This document shows, piece after piece, positions 22,838 through 33,674 of a DNA stretch of 40,859 nt. The translations under genes and the position numbers were made by a program. Source of the stretch: Triparma columacea (taxonomy: Eukaryota; Sar; Bolidophyceae; Parmales; Triparmaceae); contig BRYA01000337.1 of assembly GCA_030267965.1 (NCBI GenBank), positions 28,889 to 69,747 on the forward strand. The letters are read 5' to 3'. The notes under the pieces are model-generated. The model worked only from the letters and a program-made list of their open reading frames with translations. It searched no databases and was not told the DNA's origin. Position 1 is the first letter of the stretch; every line of letters begins with the position of its first letter.

Positions 22838-23522
22838 AAAGGAGGAAGGTAGTTGTTTTTGTTGTAAACTCTTTTTTTTCGTTTATGTAGCCAATTGTGA
22901 CGCGCACACGGAAGGCAACACACATTGCATTTGAATATTTGAAATAGTTTTATTTAGACGTTTAGGAAGCTGCCTAATCGCGCACCCCTAGCATGAGTTC
23001 TCCTTCTTAATCCCAAAGAAGTCTAAAGTGGGGAGTGTGTGTGTGTGTACAAAAGTTGATTTCCCAATCCCAATTTCAGTCCAAATTCCAGGTCCAATTC
23101 CAGAATTCCACTAGATAGCTTCCTTTAAGGTAAGGCGGACAACAATGACAATAATAACACTTTTCCAGGCTTTCACTGGCTATATTTTGTCCTATCGTTG
23201 ATTTTTATCTCCTATTCACGTCAACTTCAAGTCATTTCCCCTCCATCCTTGAGGGGTCACCTCGCCAGGCCAAATTCCTCCCAGCCTGTCAGCGTCTCTT
23301 TCGGTCATCCTGCCGCTTCCATGGCTCAGTGTAACCTGTGTCAACACTTTCTACGAGACAGTTTGGCCTCAACCGGGTATCAGCCACTAAAAATTCAATC
23401 CCTCCATCCCTCTCCCTCGTTCTTTTTGTCATTCACACCACACTAACCCTCCTGAGCTACTTAGCCTCTTTAACACAGTCTCATTGCTATCACAACACCC
23501 TCGATTACACAAGAAAAAGGCC
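22838..23522. other. Spacer holding direct repeat copy A
   Basis: Contains the 3' region of the TLDc gene, repeat copy A (22896 to about 23090) and about 430 bp that should hold the promoter of the MBD-like gene. Nothing else is visible. Weak open frames at 23198-23526 have no coding look. Confidence 0.5.
22896..23090. repeat. ~200-bp direct repeat, copy A
   Basis: Begins TGTGACGCGCACACGGAAGG and runs to near the GT-microsatellite and CCCAATCCCAATTTCA. It is almost identical to 24960-25157: one substitution (AGTGGGG against AGTAGGG) in the core and small indels in the tail. Both copies are in the same orientation, 2064 bp apart, bracketing the MBD-like gene. Confidence 0.92.
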
Positions 23523-24875
23523 ATGAACGTCAAATACACGGTGATCACCTATGATAAGGTGTCAGACACGTTCTCAATCTCTGAAGACGACGACAACGCT
23601 AGTGAAGACAACAAGGAAGAAGAGGAGGTGGAGGAATTGTGTCACGACTTGTTTATGGACTTCGCACCAACACGCAAAGAAAAGGGGGCGAAGAAGAGTA
23701 ATGAAATCATGATAGGTGCCACGTCTACAAAGCATGAGGCCCTTGAGAAGGTCGCCTCTGATGAGGCCCTTGAGAAGCTCGCCTCGTTCGTCGTTTTATG
23801 TGGCGGGACAAGAGATCTAGTCAATGGCTGGTCTGCTAGACGTTACCCGTCAGGAGTTTGGACCTACTGTTCGAAGGAGGGAAATTGGTTCATAAGTCGC
23901 CCCGATGTTGCTCGTTGGCTCCAGCTCCCTGGTGCCCCAATGCAGCAGCGCATTCACGAAAATACTGCGTCGCCTGAGGAGTGTAAGGAGGCCCTTGAGA
24001 AGCTCGCCTCTTACATCATCTCATGTGGTGGGACGCGAGATCTACTAGAAGGCTGGTCTGCTAGACGTTACGCGTCAGGAAACTGGTACTACTATTCGAA
24101 GGAGGGAAATTGGTTCCAAAGTCGCCCCAAAATTGCTCGTTGGCTCGAGCTCCCTGGTGCCCCGAAAGCTGAGCAGAGTAAGTTCGCCTCGGATGAGCCC
24201 CTTGAGAAGCTCGCCTCTTATCTCGTTTTATGTGGTGGGACGCGAGATCTACTCGAGGGCTGGTCTGCTAGACGTGGAACCGGGGGAGGAAAATGGAACT
24301 ACTATCCGAAGGAGGGAACGAAGTTCTTCGAAAGTCAATTCGATGTTGCTCGTTGGCTCAAGCTCCCTGGTGCTCCGAAGCTTGAGCCACGCACTATCGA
24401 AAATATTGCGTCGCATGAGGAGTGTAAGGAGAAACTTGAGAAGCTCGCCTCCTATGTCATCTCATGTGGTGGGAAGCGAGATTCACTCGAGGACTGGTCT
24501 GCTAGACGCAATAGGTCAGGAACATGGCGATTCTTATCGAAGGAGGGAATTGGGTTCAAATGTCGCCCCGATGTTGCTCGTTGGCTCAATCTTCCTGGTG
24601 CGCCTGCTGTGCAGAGTGTTCGCACTATCAAAAATACTGCGTCGCCTGAGGAGTGCAAGGAGTCCCTAGAGGAGCTCGTCTCGTATGTCATCTCATGTGG
24701 TGGAAAGCGAGATCTACTCGAGGGCTGGTCTACTAGACGTAACTCGTCAAAAAATTGGAACTACTATTCGAAGGAGGGAAGGGTGTTCCAAACTCGCCCC
24801 CAAGTTGCTCGTTGGCTCAATCTTCCTTGTGCGCCTGATGGACGCACAAAAGAGTCCAAGAAACGGAAGAGGTGA
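23523..24875 (+). CDS. Five tandem MBD-like repeats, nuclear-type protein
   Basis: Single exon, 450 residues from the ATG at 23523 (no ATG upstream in the open frame). After an acidic N-terminus come five repeats of about 57 residues (about 83-139, 158-214, 227-284, 305-361, 382-438), each a helix LEKLASYVISCGGTRDLLEGW followed by SARR..SGxWxYYSKEG..FxSRPxVARWLxLPGAP. The second half matches the fold pattern of methyl-CpG-binding (MBD/TAM) domains: GW.RR...SG..YY...G..FRS...ARYL. Repeat spacers contain a shared SPEECKE segment. The C-terminus KKRKR is a nuclear localisation signal. Probable DNA-binding chromatin protein; whether it reads methylated CpG is not known. Lies between two direct repeats. 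No homologue named with certainty. Confidence 0.75.
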   Translation: MNVKYTVITYDKVSDTFSISEDDDNASEDNKEEEEVEELCHDLFMDFAPTRKEKGAKKSNEIMIGATSTKHEALEKVASDEALEKLASFVVLCGGTRDLVNGWSARRYPSGVWTYCSKEGNWFISRPDVARWLQLPGAPMQQRIHENTASPEECKEALEKLASYIISCGGTRDLLEGWSARRYASGNWYYYSKEGNWFQSRPKIARWLELPGAPKAEQSKFASDEPLEKLASYLVLCGGTRDLLEGWSARRGTGGGKWNYYPKEGTKFFESQFDVARWLKLPGAPKLEPRTIENIASHEECKEKLEKLASYVISCGGKRDSLEDWSARRNRSGTWRFLSKEGIGFKCRPDVARWLNLPGAPAVQSVRTIKNTASPEECKESLEELVSYVISCGGKRDLLEGWSTRRNSSKNWNYYSKEGRVFQTRPQVARWLNLPCAPDGRTKESKKRKR

Positions 24876-25385
24876 GGTTCGAAAAGCATTGCCCCCCCTC
24901 CCCCCCCAACCGCGAAGAAGCGAGTGATGTTCACGCATAAGTCAGGGGCGAGTACACAGTGTGACGCGCACACGGAAGGCAACACACATTGCATTTGAAT
25001 ATTTGAAATAGTTTTATTTAGACGTTTAGGAAGCTGCCTAATCGCGCACCCCTAGCATGAGTTCTCCTTCTTAATCCCAAAGAAGTCTAAAGTAGGGAGT
25101 GTGTGTGTGTGTACAAAGTTGATTTATTTCCCAATCCCAATTTCAGTCCCAAATTATTCCAGTTGTTTATTCCAGGAATTCCTTTTGAACGAGAAATGTA
25201 CGTAGGGATAATTATTTCTCATCTTATTCATAATCAATATTCTCGATATTCTTACTGACATGTATGTTCATTCTGTTAACTCTGGCGTAACTTGGTGTTT
25301 CGTTCGTTCTTTTCTGTCGTGATTGTGTTGTCTCTCATCTCTCATTAAAAATATGCATAAAATTTCCATCTCCGTCCCCCCCCTC
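24876..25385. other. Spacer holding direct repeat copy B
   Basis: Convergent spacer between the MBD-like gene (plus) and the SAP/DUF5710-like gene (minus). It carries repeat copy B (24960 to about 25157) and about 230 bp of AT-rich DNA with no gene. Confidence 0.5.
24960..25157. repeat. ~200-bp direct repeat, copy B
   Basis: Second copy of the repeat described at 22896, in the same orientation, starting 84 bp after the MBD-like stop codon. The flanking bases differ from copy A on the left (ACACAG against CCAATT) and diverge gradually on the right. Confidence 0.92.
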
Positions 25386-26776
25386 CTAGTCCCAACATTC
25401 CCTATAGTAGTAGGTGACAGTGAAGTCCTTTTCTCCGTACCTGGCGAGCATTTCGTCCTCTCGTTGACTGTCCTTCCAGCAGTACCACGACCTATAGTCC
25501 TTGTCCCAATAGATCGACCCCTTGAACCTCTGCGAATGATCAGGGCGTTGCGAGAGGCGGTTAGGTTAGAACTTGTGTGTTCTAAACTCTCGTTTGTGAT
25601 TATGTTCCCCCCTTCCTCTCACCTCCTTTGCCTCGTCCTTCTCACTGAATGAGACTTCAAGGTACGTGCGGAGTGCCCTGGCCCCGTTCTTGAACATGTT
25701 CACCAGCGAAGAGTGCACGGGGGCGTCCTTGTGGATGAACCACTTCTTAGTGGAAGAGTCGAACCTGGGGATTTTGGGGGGGGGGGGGATTAGATGCTGT
25801 CTTTATTTGTTAGCCCTGGGGACGTCCGCACTCACCTGGCACCCTTCTCCTTGGCTTTTTCCCTAAGAAAGTACGGGACGTCGATTTGCGTGATGGCTTT
25901 TGGGTTTTTGATATGAGGATACTCTTCCGAGGTGAATTCGATTGCATTCCCAGCGGCGAAGAAACATTGCGTCTCATTGTCCCAGCGGCAGCCGTGGTCG
26001 AAGGCGTCATCACGCTCGTCGGGGGTTACGTGGAGGTATAGCCTGTCCTCCGTGCCTACGCCGTCGCTCTTGAGGCAGCCCTTCATGATGGGGAGAGCGG
26101 TGGTGGTGGTGGTGGTGGTGGTGGTGTGAGGCCTGGTCTTTTTCCTCTTCTCCGGCGTCACGGGGGAGGAATTTCCGAGGGACTTTCCTGCCTTGGATTT
26201 TCCAGAGGGGGTCACATCGAGGACCTCGATTTCGTCGTCAGAGACGTCGAGTGAGAGGTCCACAACTTTCTGCTTCTTGGTAGGAGAGGATTCCGCCTTG
26301 GCTCTCTTCTCCTTCTCCATCTTTACAGCGTAACCCTTGGGGAATCGCGGTGGTGTGAAAGGCGCAGTGGTTGAGGACGTGGTGTTCGCGGATAACGACA
26401 ATTGTACAGGCGGGGATTCGTCGTCGTCTTCATTGTCATCTTGGAGCTCCAGGATTGCCCCGCTTTGAGCTGCCTCTTGGAACTTCTTCTGCAAGGCCTC
26501 CCCGGCAGAAAGGGATTGTGCGACCTCGATTTCATCGTCCTCACTATCAGACTGAACGTCGAAGACCCGCTTCTTTTTCGACGGACTAGTGTGTGAGCTG
26601 CGAGCTGGAAGAGAAGCGGAGCGAAGCTCAAGCTCTTCGTGATAGGCAATCATGTTTTGCTCCCTTTCGTAATTATATAGACGCTCAATAAGGACAGGCT
26701 TATTTCCAGTGGTTGGTAGGCCCCTGCTGCGACACTCGTTCTGCAGCTGCTGTTTTAGCATCTTCCTGTGCCACAT
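25386..26776 (-). CDS. SAP domain plus three DUF5710-like modules
   Basis: Exons 25836-26776, 25623-25764 and 25386-25529 join in phase for about 408 residues. The N-terminus is a SAP helix pair, MLKQQLQNECRSRGLPTTGN, a DNA/RNA-binding element in chromatin and repair proteins. The middle is acidic/serine-rich with Lys-Lys stretches (nuclear localisation). The C-terminal third has three short modules of the 'L.V....kd.A...G..wD...k.W' type (DUF5710-like): LYLHVTPDERDDAFDHGCRW (about 265), QIDVPYFLREKAKEKGARF (about 305, spanning an intron) and RTYLEVSFSEKDEAKERF (about 347). In bacteria such modules sit next to primases and helicases; they are probably nucleic-acid or protein binding. Start ATG 26776 is clear. 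Function unknown, nuclear by inference. Confidence 0.72.
26099..26126. repeat. (GGT)n microsatellite in coding sequence
   Basis: About nine GGT units, read as ACC on the minus strand and encoding a Thr run in the SAP/DUF5710-like protein. Likely length-polymorphic. Confidence 0.9.
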
Positions 26777-27121
26777 CGCAACTGTTGTGAGTGAGGGTCT
26801 CTTTTGGCTGTTAGGGTTACTTTACGGGCTTCAAGTTGGATAATATGTTGGACAATATAAACCTTTGGTAAAGGTGGGTCAGGGAATCGTAATTTGATCT
26901 CTTACGATCGTAGAAAGAGAGAACAAAAATAGCTGTAATTCTTCAGTAATTCTGGAGAAATAAATTTGACCTAGGAAAGTAAAAGGGAACGTTCCCCAAT
27001 GCGTTCTCCCTCGAGTTTAACGAGTGTGTATCAGTTCCCCGGTGCGGTTGCGGTGTTCCTTCATAATAAAACATCCATCCACTTGTACTCCACATTCATA
27101 ATTACAAACAAACTTCCCCTC
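26777..27121. other. Spacer, promoter of SAP gene
   Basis: 345 bp between two minus-strand genes, AT-rich near 26880-26990. It should contain the SAP/DUF5710-like gene promoter; nothing else seen. Confidence 0.45.
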
Positions 27122-29824
27122 TTACTCCAGTGTACCCTCCCCAATTTCCAGCAGTGCTCTCCAAAGCATTTCCCTATCCCCCCCCCCTCTTTCCCATCCC
27201 TTCCTCCCCCTTCTCCTATTATATTTACTTTTAACCTCGCCGTCCTCCTCCCATTTTTTCCTGATAGACGACGACTTTTTACGTCCGTATGACCTCTTGG
27301 CTTTACTGGAGATTGTGGGGCGGACTAACAGGTCGATACCTTCATCGTACCTCCTGCAGATTTGGGCGCGGGCAGCGGGGGGGGGGGGTTGGAGAGGGAG
27401 AAGGTTTTGACGTTAGATTTTACCGATTCATCTCTCTCTCTCTCTCTCTTTTCTCTTTCTCCGTTCGTATCTTTTCGTTGTTCTCTTTGCATATCCCTCA
27501 CCTTCTCCCAGCCTTCAAGTACCCTCTTCCTCCCCCTCCATTCCCCTTAATCCCTCCCGTCCCCCCCAGTACAAGTGCCCTGAGTATCTGTTTGAGCGCG
27601 TTGTTCTGCTTCAGCACGAGCTCAGTGTGCGTTCGAGAGACGGGGGTAGAACCACCCTGAGACCCGACCTTCTCGTTAGAATTAGACTTCACATCCTCCT
27701 CCTCCTCCTCCTTCTCTTTCTCTTCCTTCTCTTCCTTTTCTTTCTCTTCCTTTTCTTTCACCACCTTCCTATCCTTAAGCATCGTACTTTTCCTCCTCTC
27801 TAATTCCTTCCTCTCCTTAACGTTTTCCTTAATCCTTTCCCCAACCTCACCCCTACTTTCCATCCTCTCTCCAATGTTGTATTCGGGGGGGGCAGCTTCA
27901 ACGTCATCCCCAACCATTGAGACATCGTCTTGGAGAGTTGAGTTGATTGATGACCTTTCAACCATTAAACCTGTGAGTAGACCCTTCTGAGTTTTAAGCA
28001 GTTCCTTCTTCTTTCTAACCTTCCCTTCAAGTCTCCCGACTTCCCTTTCATATTCCTTCCTCCCTCTCTCCACCATATCCCTTTCCCTCCTCGCTCTATT
28101 TTCCCACCCCTCAGCTTTCTCTTCCATGACCTTAAGTTTCTGTTTAAGTATATAATTCTCCTTCCTCACATCCTCCAATTCGTTTTCCCTCCCTTCTAAA
28201 CATCCGACTTTCCTTTCAACTTCCTCCATAAGATTCTCCATACCTTTAACCCCCTCCATCCTTCCCTTTTCATATTCCGCTTTCCCCACACCTTTACTTT
28301 CGTGAATCCTCATAATTTTGTTCCTTAATTTCGTAACGACATCCACCAAATCACACCTCTCCCTCTCTAGTTTTCTAACTTTCCCTTGTAGTTTATCAAG
28401 CTCTTTATCCCTCCCCTCCCTAACCTTTCTTAATTTCTCTACTTCCTTAACAAGTTCTTCAACAGTATTAGCATTACCTATAACAAACTCTCCCCTCCTC
28501 ATCCCACGACGAGAAGGGACGTAGGAGGAGGATTGAACGTTGTAGTTCTCTTCCTCACCTGACCTCTTATGTGAGACACTCTTCCAACCTGAGCCCACCT
28601 TACTTTTCCAACTACCATTTCCCCCCTTCTCCTCCTCCTCCTCCGACGATGATGACTTGTTGTCAACCTCTCCGTATATTTTACCAGTTAGTTTATATTC
28701 CTTAGCCTTTCTAATTTGTTCCCCTTCAACCATTCCCCCTTCCAAAACACCCGACGATTCAGGAGGAGGGAGTTGTGAGGATATGAAGTTTCTAGTGTTC
28801 TTTATATCCCGAATAACGTTATTACTATAATAACCACCTTCACCACCATTGTAGAGGATGTCGGGTTTCTGTGTAATGTGTTTGAAAGGTACGTGGGATA
28901 TGTAGTTATCTACGTTTGTGTAAGGTTCGTAAACGGTACCTCCGTTGTTTAATTGAACGGTCGTAGCAAGATCTTGGGGGGGGGAGGTTTTTGAAGAGGT
29001 TTTGGGCGGGGAATTACGTTCAGGTGGTAGAAGGTATGGTGATGTTTGTAGTGAGTGTCCAGTTTCTGGTGGGTAGAACTGAGTCTGTGCAAATGGGGTG
29101 AAGGGGGATGATGATGAATCCGAAATTGATGGCGAGGAGGAGTTTTGGGGGTTGGGAAGGGGAGGTGATGGACGGGGAGATGTGGTGGGGTTGTCTACTT
29201 GGTGGTTGTCTACTTGGCGGTTGTCTGCTTGGCTCTTTAAGGACATGCAGCGTTCTTTTCCTAGTTTAATCTCCCTTTTGTTTGTTTGACGTGTGTGTGC
29301 GCGCGTGTACGGGTGGTGTGTTAGTTAGTGTTCTTTTTGCGTGCGGTGAATATGGAAGAAGGAAAGGGGAGAGAGAGAGAGAGAGGAATGTTCCAAAGTA
29401 ATCATAAAGATGCAAACGACGTACAAGGATCGTCCAAATATAGATTTTTTGTCCGAAGATTTCTAAACACCATTCCAAATGATCCGGGGGACAAAAATTA
29501 CTAAGCAACGAACACCCTCCCCCCCCCTTACCTCCTAAGCATCTCAATCTCCCTTGTGACGGATCTGCTAGCCTCAACGATACCCTCTCCTCCTTTAGAT
29601 TGTCTTTTAATCCTTCTTCCCTTTGATGTATTCTTTGATGTACTCTTTGATGTAGTATCATCAGAGGTATGTAAAGGTGAATGTGAGGAGAGTGAGATAG
29701 GTGAACCTCGATGATCTGATGGAGGGAGATCTGATATTGGGGATGGGGATGTTGCTGCTGTGAAGGATGATAGAAGTTGGGAGGATGTTAAATAATCAGA
29801 GGTCTCTTTGGTTGACGACGACAT
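27122..29824 (-). CDS. Long coiled-coil protein, uncharacterised
   Basis: Exons 29532-29824, 27502-29274 and 27122-27353 join in phase for about 765 residues. The first junction reads REIEMLRR|EIKLGKERCMSLKS, a continuous heptad, which supports splicing to the AG at 29275-29276. The N-terminus is Ser/Thr/Pro-rich and probably disordered. The central coiled coil (about residues 375-560) starts VEELVKEVEKLRKVREGRDK and continues through charged heptads. After it comes a Lys/Glu-rich stretch and a basic tail (KKSSSIRKKWEEDGE, then RRRGRKGWERGGG). No catalytic motif or known domain; likely a structural, centrosomal or trafficking scaffold. Intron 27354-27501 holds a (TC)n repeat. Divergent from the Grp170 gene. 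Confidence 0.7.
27432..27452. repeat. (TC)n microsatellite in intron
   Basis: About ten TC units in the last intron of the coiled-coil gene. Confidence 0.85.
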
Positions 29825-30237
29825 TTGTTGAGGGGGTTGGGGAGATATTTAGGGGAGATATTGGGGAAATGGGGGCATTTTGCTCCCTCCATTTTGGCCA
29901 TTTTTTGCCTTTTCTTTTTGCCTATTTTATTGATGGAATTGACCGCTTTGAGCATTAGACTTTCGGCGTTTGAGTTTGGGTTGTTCTGGCGTGCAAGAAA
30001 GCGGTGCAAGAAAGTGTCGTTCTTCCAATCTTGTTGCTGTTTATTTTTGGGCAAGTAGTGAATGGCGTAATTCAGTTTAGTGAGTTGTTTCGTGAAGTTG
30101 GAGGTAATTGAATTTTACTCATGAAAACAAAAGAAAGGAGCACGACGGGGGGGGAGGAGTCAGGAGTCACCCTCCAAAAAAAAGAAACCCTCAAACTTGA
30201 TTCGAGAGACGAAAGACAAGTGGCAGCCCAAAGTCCG
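29825..30237. promoter_or_regulatory. Divergent promoter region, coiled-coil / Grp170 genes
   Basis: 413 bp between start codons. An in-frame upstream ATG for the Grp170 gene exists at 30121 but would add 39 polar residues ahead of the signal peptide, so it is probably 5' UTR. No ER-stress element could be identified by eye. Confidence 0.4.
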
Positions 30238-32521
30238 ATGAGCTTTCTTCTTTGCGTAATCCTCCTCCTATCTCTCGTATCTTATGCGTCATGTTCTTCT
30301 ATAATGGGTGAGTTCGAGTTTGTGATGTAGTGTTGTGATGTAAATAGTAGTTTAATAGATTTAAATTAGAGGAATGATTTGACGTTGGGTGACAGAGATT
30401 ATCCTCAGTATATTCATCTTTACAGATATATATACACATACACACGCCTATATACCCTTATATATACACACTACACACACATATACCATCATATACCTAC
30501 AAACACCTCCACATTGGAATATAAAGTGCAACTTGGCTGATTCCTGTTCGTGGTTGTTTGTTGGAACTTTGCTTTGTGGAACTTTGCTTTGCCCCACATA
30601 CCCCCCCCCCCCACACACACAACTCACACCCTCCCCCAAACCACAACCCACAACCCCCATAACCCAAATACAGGAATAGACATGGGAAGTCAGACCTTTA
30701 AACTAGGTCTCGTATCCCGAGGTAAGCCTCTAGAAATAGTGACCAACCTCCACTCCAAACGAAAGACCGAAACCATGGTCCTCTTCGATCAAGGTTCCCG
30801 CTTCTACGGTGCCGACGCGAGTAGTTTGCAGACTCGTAAACCCCTGCAAACCCCGGCCATGATAAACTTGCTATGCGGTCGCGATGAAGCCCACCCTGCC
30901 GTTCAGGACCTCTCCACCAAGTCCTACCCCGTCCCCTTCACCTTCAACACCACTCGCGGTGGTCTCGACGTGACCGTAAAAGGCTCCGGTATCTACACAC
31001 CCGAGGAGCTAATGGCCATGGTTTTAAGCCACGCTAGGGCGGCTACGAGAGCGTACACATCGGACGGGAAAACTACGCTCGATCCCCTACCTAAAGACGC
31101 AGTTTTAACTGTGCCGGGGTTTTATACGCAGAGGGAAAGAGAAGCGCTTAAAACTGCGGCTGAATTAGCTGGGTTGAATGTGCTGAGCTTGATTGAGGAG
31201 AATACTGCGGCCGCGCTGCATTATGGGATGGATAGAGTTGTACCTGTCGGTGAAAGGTGAGGTTTATGGGGAGGGGGGAAATGGAAATGATTTTGATTTA
31301 GGGAACGAAGTTGGGGGGGGAGGGAGGGGACATACATACACAACCTTTTTACACTTCACTAAACCCCCCTCTTCCCACACCCCCCCAACCAAACCAACCC
31401 CGATATCCACACCGCAGCGAGACGGTGATGTTCTACAACCTGGGAGCCACGTCCCTCCAAGTATCAATCGTCCAATACTACAGCTACCAAGTAACAGAGT
31501 ACTCAAAAAACAAGACCGTCGGAGCCTTCACAGTCCTCGGTAAAGGTTGGGACGCCACCCTAGGCGGGGACGCTTGGGATAACGTTATCGTTGAATATTT
31601 AGCGGAAGAGTTTAACAAACAATGGGGGAAAGGTGATGTTAGGGAATATCCGAGAGCCATGGTTAAATTGAGAGTTCAAGCGAAGAAAGTTAAGGAGGTA
31701 CTAAGCGCGAATACTAAGATACCCGTGTTTATTGAGGGGCTACATGATGATACGGACTTTAAAGCTAGTTTGAGTAGGAAGGAATTCGAGGATATGAGTG
31801 TGGAATTATTTGAAAGAGCGGCTGGACCTGTTATAAAGGCACTGGAATCTGCGGGTGTTGTGATTGATGATGTTGATAAAATCGAACTCATCGGAGGCGG
31901 CATGAGGATACCCAAAGTCCAAGACGTGCTCTCCGCAAGCGTTAACGGGAGGGAACTCGGGATGCATATTAACTCAGACGAGAGCATGGCGTTGGGAGCG
32001 GCGTTCCATGGGGCTAATATTAGCACGGCTTTCAGGGTTAGGAAAGTCGGCATGACTGATGTCGGCGTGTGGAATGTCGGGGTTAGCGTTGGAGAGCTGG
32101 AGGAAGAGGAGGGGAAGGGATGGTTCGGTGGGGGTAAGAAGAAGAAGAAGACTAACTCAGAGACGGACGCACCAGAAGACGAGGAAGTTTGGGGGAAGAA
32201 AGCGACCATCTTTAAGGAAGGGGGAAGGTTGGGGGCGAAGAAAACAATCGCGTTCACGCACGATAAGGACCTCACCATATCCACCTACTACGAGGACTCC
32301 ACCCAACTACCTGCGGGGACGGGGAGGGAGCTTAGCAACTACAACGTAACAGGCGTTAAAGAGTTCGCTGAAAACATGAAGAAGAAGGGCATCGAGATGG
32401 GACCCAAGGTTACGGTTACGTTCGAACTGAGTGGGAGCGGGATCGTGGGGATTGTTAAGGCGGAGGTTCAGGTGGAGGAGGTTGTGGAGGTTGAAGTTGA
32501 GGAGATTGTTGAAATCGAGGG

Positions 32522-32554
<33 letters not shown>

Positions 32555-33674
32555 GGTGGTGGAGGGGGAGGAGGAGGTGGGGGAGAAGGGGGAGGAGGGA
32601 GAGGAGAAGGGGGAGGAGGGAGAGGAGGGTGAGGTGAAGGAGGAGAAGGAAGAGAAGGAGGAGGAGAAGGAGGCTGAGACTGAGGAGGGAGAGGAGAAGG
32701 AGGAGAAGGAAGAGAAGGAGGATAAGGAAGAGAAGGAGGAGAAGAAGAAGGACGCTCCCTCGAAGAAGAAGAAGAAGAAGAAGACCAAGACCGTCAAGGT
32801 AATGAAGGAGCAGACGAAGGTCCACAAGGAGTCCCTTTCGATCGTAACCTACCACACCTCCAAGGTCAGCCCCTACGACTCTGAGGCCATGAAGGAGAGT
32901 TTGGGAAAGCTTCGCGACCTAGAGGAGGCAGATAGGAAGAGGCAGGAACTCGAGGAGGCCAAGAACAAGCTCGAGTCCAAGGTCTACAGCATCAAGAACT
33001 ACGTAGAGGACAACGTAGAGGAGCTCGACAAAGTCTCAACGGAAGAGCAGAGGTCAGACCTTGTCAAACTTGCGGGGGAAACAGAGGAATGGCTATACGA
33101 CGACGGGTACGATGCAAGCCTGGAGCAGTTCAACGATAAGTACAACGAGCTGAACGAACCGGCTGAGAAGATGTTCTTCAGACTGGCGGAACTTACGAGA
33201 AGACCTAAAGCAGTCGAAAAGCTCAAGGACAAACTCGCGAAGACTAGGGCACTCATGGTAAAATGGGAGACCGAAAGGGATTGGGTTACAGAGGAGGAAA
33301 GGAACGACGTTCTTGACAAGGTCGAGAAGGCTGAGAAGTGGATTGAAAGTAAACTCGAGGAACAGGAAGCTCTGGAGAAGTGGGAGGAACCGGCGTTTAC
33401 AAGTAAGGATGTACCGACGGCGAGCAAGGCAATGGAGGGACTGGTGGTGAGACTTGGGAAGAAAACTAAACCTAAACCAACGAAGGAGGAGAAGATGGTT
33501 GAGAAGGAGGGGGAGGAGAAGGATGATGATAAGGAGGAGGAGGAGGTGAACCTTGACGGGAAGAAGGAGGAGGAGGAGGGGAAGGATGAACAGGAAGGGG
33601 AGAAGGAGGGGGAAGAGGAGGAAGGGGAACAGGAAGTTGAGGAGGGGGGAGAGGGGAAGGGGGACGAACTATAA
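30238..33674 (+). CDS. ER Hsp70-family chaperone, Grp170/HYOU1 type
   Basis: Exons 30238-30307, 30674-31256 and 31418-33674 give about 969 residues, the usual Grp170 length. The N-terminus MSFLLCVILLLSLVSYASCS is a signal peptide. The ATPase domain starts GIDMGSQTFKLGLVSRGKP (phosphate 1 motif of the Grp170 subgroup) and includes VPGFYTQREREALKTAAELA, VMFYNLGATSLQVSIV and ELIGGGMRIPKVQDVL (adenosine motif). A beta domain is followed by an acidic/Lys low-complexity insert (bases about 32470-32790) and an alpha-helical C-terminal region (KSYGxx type, about residues 700-900). The C-terminus EGKGDEL resembles a KDEL-type ER-retention signal. Works as a nucleotide-exchange factor for BiP and holdase in the ER lumen. 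Two introns, 30308-30673 and 31257-31417. Confidence 0.92.
32470..32790 (+). repeat. Long polypurine tract (acidic Glu/Lys run)
   Basis: About 320 bp almost entirely G and A on the plus strand, encoding Glu/Lys-rich repeats in the Grp170 protein. Such a tract can form triplex (H-DNA) structures and is prone to length change. Confidence 0.8.

Noticed and set aside
22896..25157. Direct repeats considered as LTRs of a retrotransposon
   Set aside because: Start TG and possible end CA fit weakly, but the interior gene has no gag, protease, RT or integrase, and no clear target-site duplication is seen.
32307..32855. Minus-strand Leu-rich frame
   Set aside because: Antisense of the polypurine tract in the Grp170 gene; composition artefact.
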